Source: CAIKXD01 sp035439485
Lineage (GTDB): Bacteria; Bacteroidota; Bacteroidia; UBA4408
Length of the DNA: 64,000 bases
Assembly: GCA_035439485.1 (NCBI GenBank)
Contig: DAORKI010000004.1
Coordinates: forward strand, 1-64,000
Direction: 5' to 3'
Made by a program: the position numbers and the translations under genes. How positions within the stretch are numbered: the stretch's first letter is position 1; each line of letters starts with the position of its first letter. Positions 43,717 through 51,978 of the stretch are shown piece by piece. A model generated the notes under the pieces. It did no database searches and had not been told where the DNA came from. It saw only the letters and a program-made list of their open reading frames with translations.

Positions 43717-45927
43717 TCAAATTTTAACACCTATCACCAGTATATCATCAATTTGTTCAATATCTTTTCTGTAGTCAATTATATATTTGTCCAACTCCAC
43801 TCCTTGCTCCTGCATAGATTTATTTTGCAATGACAAAATTAATTCTTTAAATCTTTTTCTAGTTAATTTCTTTTGTCCCGAATCTCCTCCAAATTGATCT
43901 GCAAAGCCATCAGTAAATAGAAAAAAAGAATCTGTTTTATTTAAATTGAAAGTATGGTTCATGAATGGTATTCTATCATCATTCATTCCAATTGGTTGTT
44001 TGTTTGCCTTAGTCTCCATAATTATTCCATTTTGAATTATCCATAAAGGATTGTTTGCTCCAGCCCACTGCATGGTGTTGTTTATTGGATTATAAGCACA
44101 TAAAGAAATATCCATACCATCTTTGATGTCCTCTTCACTTTTACTGAAGTTTTCAATTACTATTTCAGCAGTTTTATCAAGAATTTTTGCAGGTTGTGTC
44201 AAACCAAATTCTCGAACTGCTCTATTAAGTGCATTGTAACAAATCACTGAAACCATTGCTCCGGGAACTCCATGTCCAGTACAATCGCAAGCAGCCAACA
44301 AAATCAAATCATCAACTTTTTCCATCCAATAAAAATCACCCGCAACAATATCTTTGGGCTTATATAAAATAAAGAAATTTTCTAAATGTTGCTTTAGTAT
44401 TTTTTGTGTTGGAAGTATGGCTGTTTGAATTCGTAATGCATATTCAATACTATCAAGAATTTCTTTTTGCTTTTCTTCTACCAACAGTTTTTGATTAGAG
44501 ATAATTAGGTTGTCTTTTTTCTTTCTTCTATAGTTACGATAACTGATAGCTGCCAATAATATCATAAATGCAAATCCAGCCATAAAACTATTTCTAACAA
44601 TTTTATGTGTTTCTATTTCATGGTCTGAAATTGCCTTATCTATTGCCTTTTGCTTTTCATATTCGTTTTGATACTTTTCTTTTTGTACCAATTGATGAAT
44701 TTCTTCACTTTTCAATTTATTATTAAGTAAAATGTACTGTTTATAGTGTTCGAAAGCCCCTTTAAAATCACCCTTAGCCGAATCAATTGTTGTTGCAAGT
44801 AACTCGCTTTTTTTTAGATTATTTGAAAATAAATTTCGTTTTTCAATTTCAATTGAGCGTTCAATACACAATTTAGCTTTATTGTATTCCTTTAATTTAA
44901 GATAAGTGTTAGCCAAACGATGGTTTGCATTGGCAATTTGGGCTTCTTCTTTTATTTCTTCAAATATTTTTAATGACTTGGTATTAAATTCAAGGGCCTT
45001 TTGAAAATTACCTTCGGTTAAATAAATACTTCCAATATTTCCAGAAGTAATCCCAATCCAATAAATATCTTTCATATCTTCTGACATAGACATACACTTT
45101 TGGTAATTCAATAGCGCTTTTTGAAATTCATGGTTATCCATATACATACCTCCAATGCAGCTGTAAACCCTTCGAACCTGCTGATTGTTTTTTATAAGTT
45201 CATATAATGAAAGTGACTTTAAATAACATTGAAGTGCTTTGCTAATATCATGAAGTTTACCATGTAAGTCGCCTTTTGACATAAACACTTGAGCTAAGCT
45301 AGCAGTATCTTTTATTTCAGTATACATGGATATTGATTGCTCATACTTCTCTAAAGCCTGACTATTTTCATCTTGGCTCCGATATATTTCTGCAATTTGA
45401 TATAAACAGCCTGCTATGCCTTTTTTGTAATTCATTTTTTTCGCTCTCTGCAAAGCTTGCTGACAATATTGTATTCCTTTAGGATAGTTTCCTACAGCAA
45501 TATAAAAATTACTCAAGCCTCTAATAGAGCCAATAATAGCTTCATTGTCACTTGCTTCTTCATATATGGAAATTCGGATTTTTTGGGTTTTGACTACATT
45601 AAACGTATCCTTCATTTCAGTATAATAGTATCTCACAAATCCATAGGCTTCAGCTTTTTGCTGCAAGAGTTGTTTTTTCTTTTCAATATCATTGGTTTGT
45701 GCTATTAGTTTATCTAATATTTTAATCAGAGGTTGGGCATATTTTAAATTATCATTTATATCACATTGGTTACAAAGTGCAAAATATATATTTACTTTAG
45801 CAGTATCCGTAGTTGCTTTTTGCAAAGCAAGATGAAGCGAATCCATTGTAATACTTCTGGCATTTGTAAAAAAAATGCACAAGAAAAATAAGGTAATAAG
45901 AATGATATTTTTTTTCATTTTATTCAT
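43717..45927 (-). CDS. TPR-repeat sensor with SpoIIE-type PP2C phosphatase
   Basis: Membrane signalling protein of about 736 residues. A signal peptide (KKNIILITLFFLCIFF) precedes a periplasmic array of tetratricopeptide repeats (about 100-400; for example GIAGCLYQIAEIYRSQDENSQALEKYEQ). One membrane span follows near residue 450, then a short coiled coil and a cytoplasmic SpoIIE domain. Metal-binding signatures are KDIVAGDFYWME near 530, CDCTGHGVPGAMVS near 553, and LFTDGFADQFGG near 680. The frame extends one codon further to a TTG; ATG 45927 is taken and ATG 45918 is also possible. Such proteins usually dephosphorylate anti-anti-sigma factors, but none is nearby. Confidence 0.88.
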   Translation of the reverse strand: MNKMKKNIILITLFFLCIFFTNARSITMDSLHLALQKATTDTAKVNIYFALCNQCDINDNLKYAQPLIKILDKLIAQTNDIEKKKQLLQQKAEAYGFVRYYYTEMKDTFNVVKTQKIRISIYEEASDNEAIIGSIRGLSNFYIAVGNYPKGIQYCQQALQRAKKMNYKKGIAGCLYQIAEIYRSQDENSQALEKYEQSISMYTEIKDTASLAQVFMSKGDLHGKLHDISKALQCYLKSLSLYELIKNNQQVRRVYSCIGGMYMDNHEFQKALLNYQKCMSMSEDMKDIYWIGITSGNIGSIYLTEGNFQKALEFNTKSLKIFEEIKEEAQIANANHRLANTYLKLKEYNKAKLCIERSIEIEKRNLFSNNLKKSELLATTIDSAKGDFKGAFEHYKQYILLNNKLKSEEIHQLVQKEKYQNEYEKQKAIDKAISDHEIETHKIVRNSFMAGFAFMILLAAISYRNYRRKKKDNLIISNQKLLVEEKQKEILDSIEYALRIQTAILPTQKILKQHLENFFILYKPKDIVAGDFYWMEKVDDLILLAACDCTGHGVPGAMVSVICYNALNRAVREFGLTQPAKILDKTAEIVIENFSKSEEDIKDGMDISLCAYNPINNTMQWAGANNPLWIIQNGIIMETKANKQPIGMNDDRIPFMNHTFNLNKTDSFFLFTDGFADQFGGDSGQKKLTRKRFKELILSLQNKSMQEQGVELDKYIIDYRKDIEQIDDILVIGVKI

Positions 45928-46154
45928 CAAAAATTCACTTGTTTTTGGCTGAGTTTGGAAAAGTGAGTGTCATTAAATTGAAACACATGTTGTTGCTATG
46001 ATAATCTTTATTGAATGGAAGCCTAAATAATGCTATTTAAATTTTGATATATGCTTTTTATATTTCAACACAAGCTCTGTTTTAGGGTAAAGCACATTAC
46101 TTTTACTAATAATTTTCTTCTAGTTAAAAGTATATAATTATTAGTTGACAGAAA

Positions 46155-46177
46155 AGTTACAAGCATAAGTTGTAACT
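46155..46177 (-). terminator. Probable terminator after the PorP/SprF-OmpA gene
   Basis: Minus strand: a perfect 8-bp stem AGTTACAA/TTGTAACT with a 7-base loop, followed by TTTTC, about 22 bases after the stop codon. The stem is AT-rich and the T run is short, so strength is uncertain. The 272-base gap 45928-46199 also holds a 9-bp inverted repeat CTAATAATT (46106-46114) with AATTATTAG (46136-46144); no gene is seen in it. Confidence 0.5.
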
Positions 46178-46199
46178 ATAAATTTAATAATAATCATAG

Positions 46200-48518
46200 T
46201 TATTTAAATCCAAAACTAACTTCTACCCTATTATTTTTTTCTTTTCCTTCGTTTGTCGAATTTTCGACTATGTTTTTTGAATCCCCAAAAGGAACTATTT
46301 TTAAGCGGCTACTTTCAATTCCTTTTTTCATAAAATATTCTCCAAGCACAGCTGCACGGTCTTTTGTAAGTGTCATGGCAAAGGAGTCACTATTCGTATT
46401 ATCCGTATGCACTTCCATTTTCAAAACCAATGCCTGGTTGTTTTTCATCAATTGAGCCAATTTATCTAAATTTTCGTAGGCAATGCTCAAAATTTCATCT
46501 TTTAAAGGTGCAAATTTTATGGTTTCACTGGCTTTTTTAACAATAAACATTTCCTCAGGACTCAGCTCAGGACAGCCCTTATTATTAGCACTACCTTTCG
46601 TTTGAGGGCAATCATCATCTTTATCCATAATTCCATCTCCATCTGAATCCTTGTTAGGACAACCTCTATTTTCTTTGCTACCAGGTTCAGTTGGACATTG
46701 GTCATCAATATCAGGAACGCCATCTTTATCGTTATCAACTGGGCAGCCATTATTATCTATGGTTCCAAAATCATTTGGACACTTATCCTCTTCATCTTTT
46801 ATTCCATCGCCATCGCTATCAGGGCAGCCTTTCATCTCTTGCAAGCCTTTCTGATCAGGGCATAAATCTTCATCGTCTCTTATACCATCATCGTCTCTAT
46901 CAGGGCAACCTTGAAAACGTTGTGAGCCAGGCACATCAGGACATTTATCAAATTTATCTATAACATTATCACCATCCTTATCAGGACAACCTTTAAATCT
47001 TGGCAAACCATAATCAGTAGGGCATTGATCTTCAAAATCAGGGACTCTGTCATTATCACTATCTGGACAGCCTTTCATTTCGAGAGAACCTTTTGCCTTA
47101 GGGCATTTATCTTCGCTATCAGGAATTCCATCACCATCTTCATCTTCAGAATAAGGATCATTTCCAAATCTTAAGTTCATGCCAATACGGATGTTGAAAG
47201 ATTTAGCGTTTTGAGGAAAAATGGCACCAAAGATATTATCACTTACGATATAAAACTGGCTTCCGCTCCAAGTATTTAATGAAACACCCCAACCTAAATT
47301 GTTGTAACTTTTATTAAACATAGAATAACATAGATTCATATGAATTAAATCAGTTAATCTTCCGCCTATCGAAACACTCAAACCAGGGCGCATTTTGCCA
47401 TCATAAAATAACCCATGTAAAACTAAATTAGTTTGAAAACGTTCAGTTAATTGATAAGTGCCACCAAGGTAAATTTGCTTATTAAGTTTGGTGCGATATT
47501 CATTTGAAGTAGAATCTATATTAAATGTAGCGTATGCCGAATCAAGCACAGCATTAAAAGCCTGATTGATGGTTGTTGTATCATTAATTAAATCGCCAAT
47601 ATACAAACCTCTGTATGTATAGCTGGCTTCAGGATTTTCACTTTGAAAATTTTGCACGTTGGATCGCCATTTTATTCCACCAAAATCAATCATTGATAAA
47701 TTCACAAAAATTTTATCTGTTAATTTATATTGCGCTCCTAAATCAATTGCATGCCCATTATTTTTAAGTCCAAAGGCATAATCTGTAAACTTTGTATCTG
47801 AACCCAAAAGGTCTTTAATGTTACCCGATTTGTTGATTAAAACATCAGATTGTGCCTTTAGTGCATAATCATATGCATCAGTATATAGCGAAATTCCTGA
47901 TCTTACGGTTTGGATATTTTCCATGCCATACAAGTATTTGTATTTTATTCCAGCCGTTAGTTTATTATTCACTTTTAAAACGTAATTTAGGCCATACTCA
48001 CGATAATGAGTGTATTGTAACCCAAGATTTAATTGAATAGTTTTTCCAATTTGAGGACCGTTTCCATTCCATAAAAAATCAATTAATCCTTTGCTATAAT
48101 TGGCAATTCCACTAAACTTTTCAGTGGCGGTAATATTAAAATAATTTTTTTTTATTCTAAAGCCAACGGATAAAATATCGATTTGAGCGTTAGTTAAAAG
48201 GTAATTGTTATCATCCATTTTACTAATAGCCTTATTCATATCAAAAGTTAAGGAATCGTCATTTCTTTTATAAATTAAATCGTGATAACGAAATCCTGTA
48301 TTGGTTATTCCAAAGTAAGTTGAAGAAAGTACGGGGATTCCTACGTTTACAGCATTAATAGGGAAAATTGAAGGGTTACAATAAATACTTTGACTTATAC
48401 TACTCATATTATATAGCGTATAATTTTGCTGTGCAACAGAAACAGAAGATTTGGCAAACAGAATTGTTACCGCAATAAAAGTAATTTTAATATAATCAAA
48501 AGGTAGTCTTATCGTCAT
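46200..48518 (-). CDS. PorP/SprF-like barrel fused to TSP3 repeats and an OmpA domain
   Basis: Outer-membrane protein of 772 residues from ATG 48518, with a signal peptide ending near SVAQQ. The first about 440 residues are a PorP/SprF-family beta-barrel (YTLYNMSSISQSIYCNPSIFP at the start, later GGTYQLTERFQTNLVLHG). Seven thrombospondin type 3-like calcium-binding repeats follow (47160 down to about 46575), each D-x-D-x-D-G-x-x-D...D-x-CP...GCP with two cysteines. The end is an OmpA peptidoglycan-binding domain with LKMEVHTDNTNSD and NRVEVSFGFK. The fusion joins a T9SS-associated barrel to the cell wall in one chain. The exact function is unknown. Confidence 0.88.
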   Translation of the reverse strand: MTIRLPFDYIKITFIAVTILFAKSSVSVAQQNYTLYNMSSISQSIYCNPSIFPINAVNVGIPVLSSTYFGITNTGFRYHDLIYKRNDDSLTFDMNKAISKMDDNNYLLTNAQIDILSVGFRIKKNYFNITATEKFSGIANYSKGLIDFLWNGNGPQIGKTIQLNLGLQYTHYREYGLNYVLKVNNKLTAGIKYKYLYGMENIQTVRSGISLYTDAYDYALKAQSDVLINKSGNIKDLLGSDTKFTDYAFGLKNNGHAIDLGAQYKLTDKIFVNLSMIDFGGIKWRSNVQNFQSENPEASYTYRGLYIGDLINDTTTINQAFNAVLDSAYATFNIDSTSNEYRTKLNKQIYLGGTYQLTERFQTNLVLHGLFYDGKMRPGLSVSIGGRLTDLIHMNLCYSMFNKSYNNLGWGVSLNTWSGSQFYIVSDNIFGAIFPQNAKSFNIRIGMNLRFGNDPYSEDEDGDGIPDSEDKCPKAKGSLEMKGCPDSDNDRVPDFEDQCPTDYGLPRFKGCPDKDGDNVIDKFDKCPDVPGSQRFQGCPDRDDDGIRDDEDLCPDQKGLQEMKGCPDSDGDGIKDEEDKCPNDFGTIDNNGCPVDNDKDGVPDIDDQCPTEPGSKENRGCPNKDSDGDGIMDKDDDCPQTKGSANNKGCPELSPEEMFIVKKASETIKFAPLKDEILSIAYENLDKLAQLMKNNQALVLKMEVHTDNTNSDSFAMTLTKDRAAVLGEYFMKKGIESSRLKIVPFGDSKNIVENSTNEGKEKNNRVEVSFGFK

Positions 48519-48566
48519 CTTTAACAAATTGATGTAAAACTACAAAAGAATATCACACTTCAAAAA

Positions 48567-49121
48567 CTATTTTGCTTTTGCTGTATCTTTTATTTTTTTT
48601 AGAGATTCTTTTACAGTTTTCATGTACTTTTTATCACTGTAAAATCCTTCATCTTCGCCCGCTTTGTAGCCTATCATAACTTTAGGAAAATCAAGAGCGT
48701 CAAGCACATCGGTAGGTAAATTTAAATTATTCTTGTTAGGAATTTCAGATATCAATTCAACTTCAAAGTCAACTTGGTATCCATTATCTTCATTTTGAGG
48801 ATCAACATCCCATCTATTTGTATTAATTAATACGCAAGTGTTTTCATAACCAATTCTGCTATATTCAATGGCGTAGTAATAATCTTTTCCTAATGTAAAT
48901 TGAAACGCTCCGTTTTTACCAGTGTATATTGAATCAATTTTGGAATTTCCTTTAAAAAGTCTAATAGTTACTCCTTCTAATCGTGCTTCATCATCTACAA
49001 CAATGCCTTGTATAACCAAAAAATCCTCCTTTGGTGCTGCTGGTTCACTTTTTTGGGCGAAAAGTTGAGTAGAGGCAATAATAAAAACAGATTTAACAGC
49101 GGCTATTTTGATCCAATTCAT
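48567..49121 (-). CDS. Exported protein with carboxypeptidase regulatory-like domain
   Basis: Protein of 184 residues from ATG 49121 (an upstream in-frame TTG at 49142 is rejected). It has a signal peptide (MNWIKIAAVKSVFIIASTQLFAQ) and one beta-sandwich of the carboxypeptidase regulatory type (VIQGIVVDDEARLEGVTIRLFKG...SIYTGKNGAFQFTLGKDYYYAIEYSRIGYE). The last about 60 residues are charged and lysine-rich. No enzyme motif is present. It sits 48 bases upstream of the PorP/SprF-OmpA gene in the same direction, so it may be its periplasmic partner. Confidence 0.72.
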   Translation of the reverse strand: MNWIKIAAVKSVFIIASTQLFAQKSEPAAPKEDFLVIQGIVVDDEARLEGVTIRLFKGNSKIDSIYTGKNGAFQFTLGKDYYYAIEYSRIGYENTCVLINTNRWDVDPQNEDNGYQVDFEVELISEIPNKNNLNLPTDVLDALDFPKVMIGYKAGEDEGFYSDKKYMKTVKESLKKIKDTAKAK

Positions 49122-49223
49122 GGTTATTTTTTTAATAAACAATGTTATTGAAAATTGAAATTTAAGTGAGGGTCAATTGAATTAAGTTTTAAACCTTTTC
49201 ATGTTAATAGTCAAATAATAATA

Positions 49224-50078
49224 TTATTTAGGTGCAATAGTGATAACTGGCACTTCCGAAATATTAATTATTTCTTGTGCTAAAGAGCTCACAAAATAAG
49301 GTGTATGGCTTATTTCTTGTTGGGTTAATAGCATAATTACATCTCCTTCTATTTTTCTAGCATAATCGGCAATAATCTCTCCTAATGATTCGTATCCAAG
49401 TGAGGATTTAATAATTTCGGCAGTATATTTGACCTTACTTTTTTCAATAATCAATTTTACTTCAATCAACTGTTGCCCTAATCTGTTTATTAAATATTCA
49501 TCAGCATCAAAAACTACAGTTACAATATTTAAAATAATACTTGAATCTAATTTTGCCAGCGCAATTGCCTTATTTAATTTGTCTTTAGAATCTTTAGATA
49601 AATCAACTGGTAAAATAATATTTTTAAATTTTGTTAATTGACTATGTTGATTACTTGAAAGCACTGGAACCGGGCAGCTTCTCATTATTCTTAAAGCATT
49701 TGAACCTAAAAAGCGGTTTTTATAATCACCAGCACTGTTGCACCCCATAATAAGTAGTTTAGTATTAATGGCGGCCGCTTTTTCCAATATTCTATCGTAA
49801 ACTTTTCCTTTTTCAATGTATATTTGAAGCTTGTCTATATCTTTCAACTCAGAAACATTGCTCAAGATGGCTTCAAATTTTAATCTTATATTTTTTTTTA
49901 TAAATTCGTCTTGTTGTAAATTAGTTGTTGCCTGACTGTGTTCTGGGCCTTCAATTACATAAATAAAGTGCAAGCTAGTTTGAATGCTTTTACTAATAAC
50001 AACAGCATATTTAATAGCTTGTACAGATTGGTCAGAGAAATCGGTTGGAATTAAAATATTAAAATTTGCGGCTGACAT
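49224..50078 (-). CDS. Tandem universal stress protein (UspA family)
   Basis: Two UspA domains in one chain of 284 residues. Domain 1 (about 1-145) starts FNILIPTDFSDQSVQAIKYAV and ends with the nucleotide-binding-like MGCNSAG...GSNALRIMRSCPVPVL. Domain 2 (about 148-284) starts FKNIILPVDLSKDSKDKLNKAI and ends EVPVITIAPK. The G-2x-G-9x-G(S/T) ATP motif is partial in the first and degraded in the second domain. It is divergent from the uridine phosphorylase gene, and its promoter reaches into that gene's start. Confidence 0.9.
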   Translation of the reverse strand: MSAANFNILIPTDFSDQSVQAIKYAVVISKSIQTSLHFIYVIEGPEHSQATTNLQQDEFIKKNIRLKFEAILSNVSELKDIDKLQIYIEKGKVYDRILEKAAAINTKLLIMGCNSAGDYKNRFLGSNALRIMRSCPVPVLSSNQHSQLTKFKNIILPVDLSKDSKDKLNKAIALAKLDSSIILNIVTVVFDADEYLINRLGQQLIEVKLIIEKSKVKYTAEIIKSSLGYESLGEIIADYARKIEGDVIMLLTQQEISHTPYFVSSLAQEIINISEVPVITIAPK

Positions 50079-50137
50079 ATAAAAAATAAATATTTTTGAA
50101 AATTATCTTAGACATCAAAAAAACATCACAAATAAAA

Positions 50138-50168
50138 CAAATATAATTTAAACTTTGCATATGAACAA
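50138..50168 (-). promoter_or_regulatory. Promoter of the universal stress protein gene, overlapping the start of the divergent gene
   Basis: Minus strand TATATTTG (50138-50145) with TTG (50166-50168) 20 bases upstream. The -33 box lies inside the first codons of the divergent phosphorylase. The phosphorylase has its own -7-like AAACTTTG (50150-50157), only 3 bases from its ATG, on the other strand, so the two promoters interlock. Confidence 0.6.
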
Positions 50169-51030
50169 AATTCCAGACTCCGAATTAATTTTAAACCCTG
50201 ATGGCAGTATTTTTCATTTACATCTTTTGCCACATCAAATAAGCGATACAATACTTTTAGTGGGTGACCCAGGAAGAGTGGAGATGGTTTCAAAAAACTT
50301 TGATCATATTGATTATAAAATACAAAATCGAGAATTTGCGACCCATACTGGAATGTATAACAATAAGAAAGTTTCGGTGGTAAGCACAGGCATTGGTACC
50401 GATAATATTGATATTGTGATTAATGAACTAGATGCTCTGGTAAATATTGATTTAAAAAATAGAATTGAAAAAAAAGAAAAGACCAAATTAAAGCTCATTC
50501 GCATAGGTACTTCAGGTGCGTTGCAAGAAGATATTAATGTTGACTCATTTGTTTTATCAGAATATGGTTTAGGTATGGATGGTTTATTGCATTTTTACAA
50601 ACATGATTTTTCAGAAGAACAAGATATTTTAAAAGCTTTTATAGCGCAAACAAACTGGAAAGCTCCGCTTAATTCGCCATATCTCATAAAAGGAAGTACC
50701 ACATTATTTAATACTTTAAAAGATGGTATGCATTCGGGAATAACTGCCACTGCATGTGGTTTTTATGGTCCACAAGGTAGGCGTTTGAGGCTTGATATGG
50801 CTATTGATGGTTTAAATGAAAAACTTACTGCATTTCATTATAAACAACATAGAGTTACAAATTTTGAAATGGAAACATCAGCACTATTTGGATTGAGTAA
50901 ATTACTTGGTCATGAAGCTATTACGGCATGCGCCATTATTGCCAATAGGATACGAAAAGAATATAGTAAAGATTATAAAGTTACTGTTGATAAGTTGGTT
51001 AAAATAATATTAAAGAGACTTACAGATTAG
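50161..51030 (+). CDS. Uridine phosphorylase-type nucleoside phosphorylase
   Basis: Nucleoside salvage enzyme of 289 residues from ATG 50161 (a TTG at 50155 overlaps the -7 element). NP-I family motifs are LLVGDPGRVEMVSKNF near residue 30 (phosphate binding), STGIGTDNIDIVINEL near 76, IRIGTSGAL near 112, and NFEMETSALFGLSKLLGH near 235. The insert EKKEKTK in the second region is typical of Bacteroidota homologues. It is followed after 71 bases by the SirB1-like gene. Confidence 0.9.
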   Translation: MNKIPDSELILNPDGSIFHLHLLPHQISDTILLVGDPGRVEMVSKNFDHIDYKIQNREFATHTGMYNNKKVSVVSTGIGTDNIDIVINELDALVNIDLKNRIEKKEKTKLKLIRIGTSGALQEDINVDSFVLSEYGLGMDGLLHFYKHDFSEEQDILKAFIAQTNWKAPLNSPYLIKGSTTLFNTLKDGMHSGITATACGFYGPQGRRLRLDMAIDGLNEKLTAFHYKQHRVTNFEMETSALFGLSKLLGHEAITACAIIANRIRKEYSKDYKVTVDKLVKIILKRLTD

Positions 51031-51101
51031 ATTTCATTTCGATAGATATTTACAAAATTAAATTCAGAGTCATAACTGAAATATAGTTGTAAATAATTAA
51101 A

Positions 51102-51974
51102 ATGAATACAAGTGAATTAAATGCATTAATTAGTTTATTAGATGATCCTGATGAGACCATTTTTGAACAAATTAATGGTAAAATTTTGGCACAAGGCTCA
51201 ACTGTGGTAAATGAATTGGAGCTAGCTTGGGAAAATAGTAAAAGTATTTTACAACAACAAAGAATTGAAAATTTAATTCAAAAAATACAATTTTCAGACA
51301 CTTCAAATGGACTGAATCAATGGATTGCTGGAGGTGGTAAGGATTTATTAGAAGGTGCAATTATTATTGCTAAATATCAGTTTCCTGATTTAAATGAAGG
51401 TAAAATTTACAGTTATATTGATCAACTAAAGCAAGACATTTGGCTTGAATTAAATCCAAATTTAACCGCCTTAGAACAAGTTAGGGTAATTAATCATATA
51501 TTATTTGAAGTACATTATTTTATTGGAAACAATACCGATTTTCATCATCCTAACAATTCATTTATTAATACCGTACTTGAATCTAAAAGAGGAAATCCAT
51601 TATCGCTTTCCATAATTTATGCAATTTTGGCACAAAAACTAACCATGCCTATTTATGGGGTTAATTTACCTCAACACTTTATTTTGGCCTACATGGGTGG
51701 AGAAAACACATTTGGATTATATGATTTGGACAAAAATAAAGAAGTACTTTTTTATATTAATGCTTTCAGCAAAGGAACAATTTTCAATAGAAATGAAGTT
51801 GAAGCTTACCTGCAACAATTAAAATTAAGTCCTAATGATAATTATTTCTACCCTTGCAACAATATTGAAATGATTAAACGCATGATTAACAATTTGATTT
51901 TTGCATTTGAAAAAAATGGGAACGAACAAAAGTCAAAAGACATGAAATTATTACTTAAGAGTTTTAAAAGTTAA
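51102..51974 (+). CDS. SirB1/transglutaminase-like protein
   Basis: Cytoplasmic protein of 290 residues matching the SirB1-type transglutaminase-like family: VRVINHILFEVHYFIGN, then SFINTVLESKRGNPLSLSIIYAILAQKLTMPIYGVNLPQHFIL. The first half is helical, including a DPDETIFEQINGKI segment. The catalytic Cys of true transglutaminases is not at the usual place (the motif reads GNPLSLSIIY), as is normal for this family, so enzymatic activity is doubtful. It is 4 bases upstream of the sugar dehydratase gene. Confidence 0.82.
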   Translation: MNTSELNALISLLDDPDETIFEQINGKILAQGSTVVNELELAWENSKSILQQQRIENLIQKIQFSDTSNGLNQWIAGGGKDLLEGAIIIAKYQFPDLNEGKIYSYIDQLKQDIWLELNPNLTALEQVRVINHILFEVHYFIGNNTDFHHPNNSFINTVLESKRGNPLSLSIIYAILAQKLTMPIYGVNLPQHFILAYMGGENTFGLYDLDKNKEVLFYINAFSKGTIFNRNEVEAYLQQLKLSPNDNYFYPCNNIEMIKRMINNLIFAFEKNGNEQKSKDMKLLLKSFKS

Positions 51975-51978
51975 CGCT

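Noticed and set aside
46106..46144. 9-bp inverted repeat CTAATAATT/AATTATTAG as regulatory or IS end
   Set aside because: Entirely AT-rich, 21-base loop, no element between the arms and no target duplication.
46575..47160. Repeat array of about 80-bp period taken as a possible CRISPR
   Set aside because: The periodicity comes from seven TSP3 protein repeats in frame; DNA identity between units is low.
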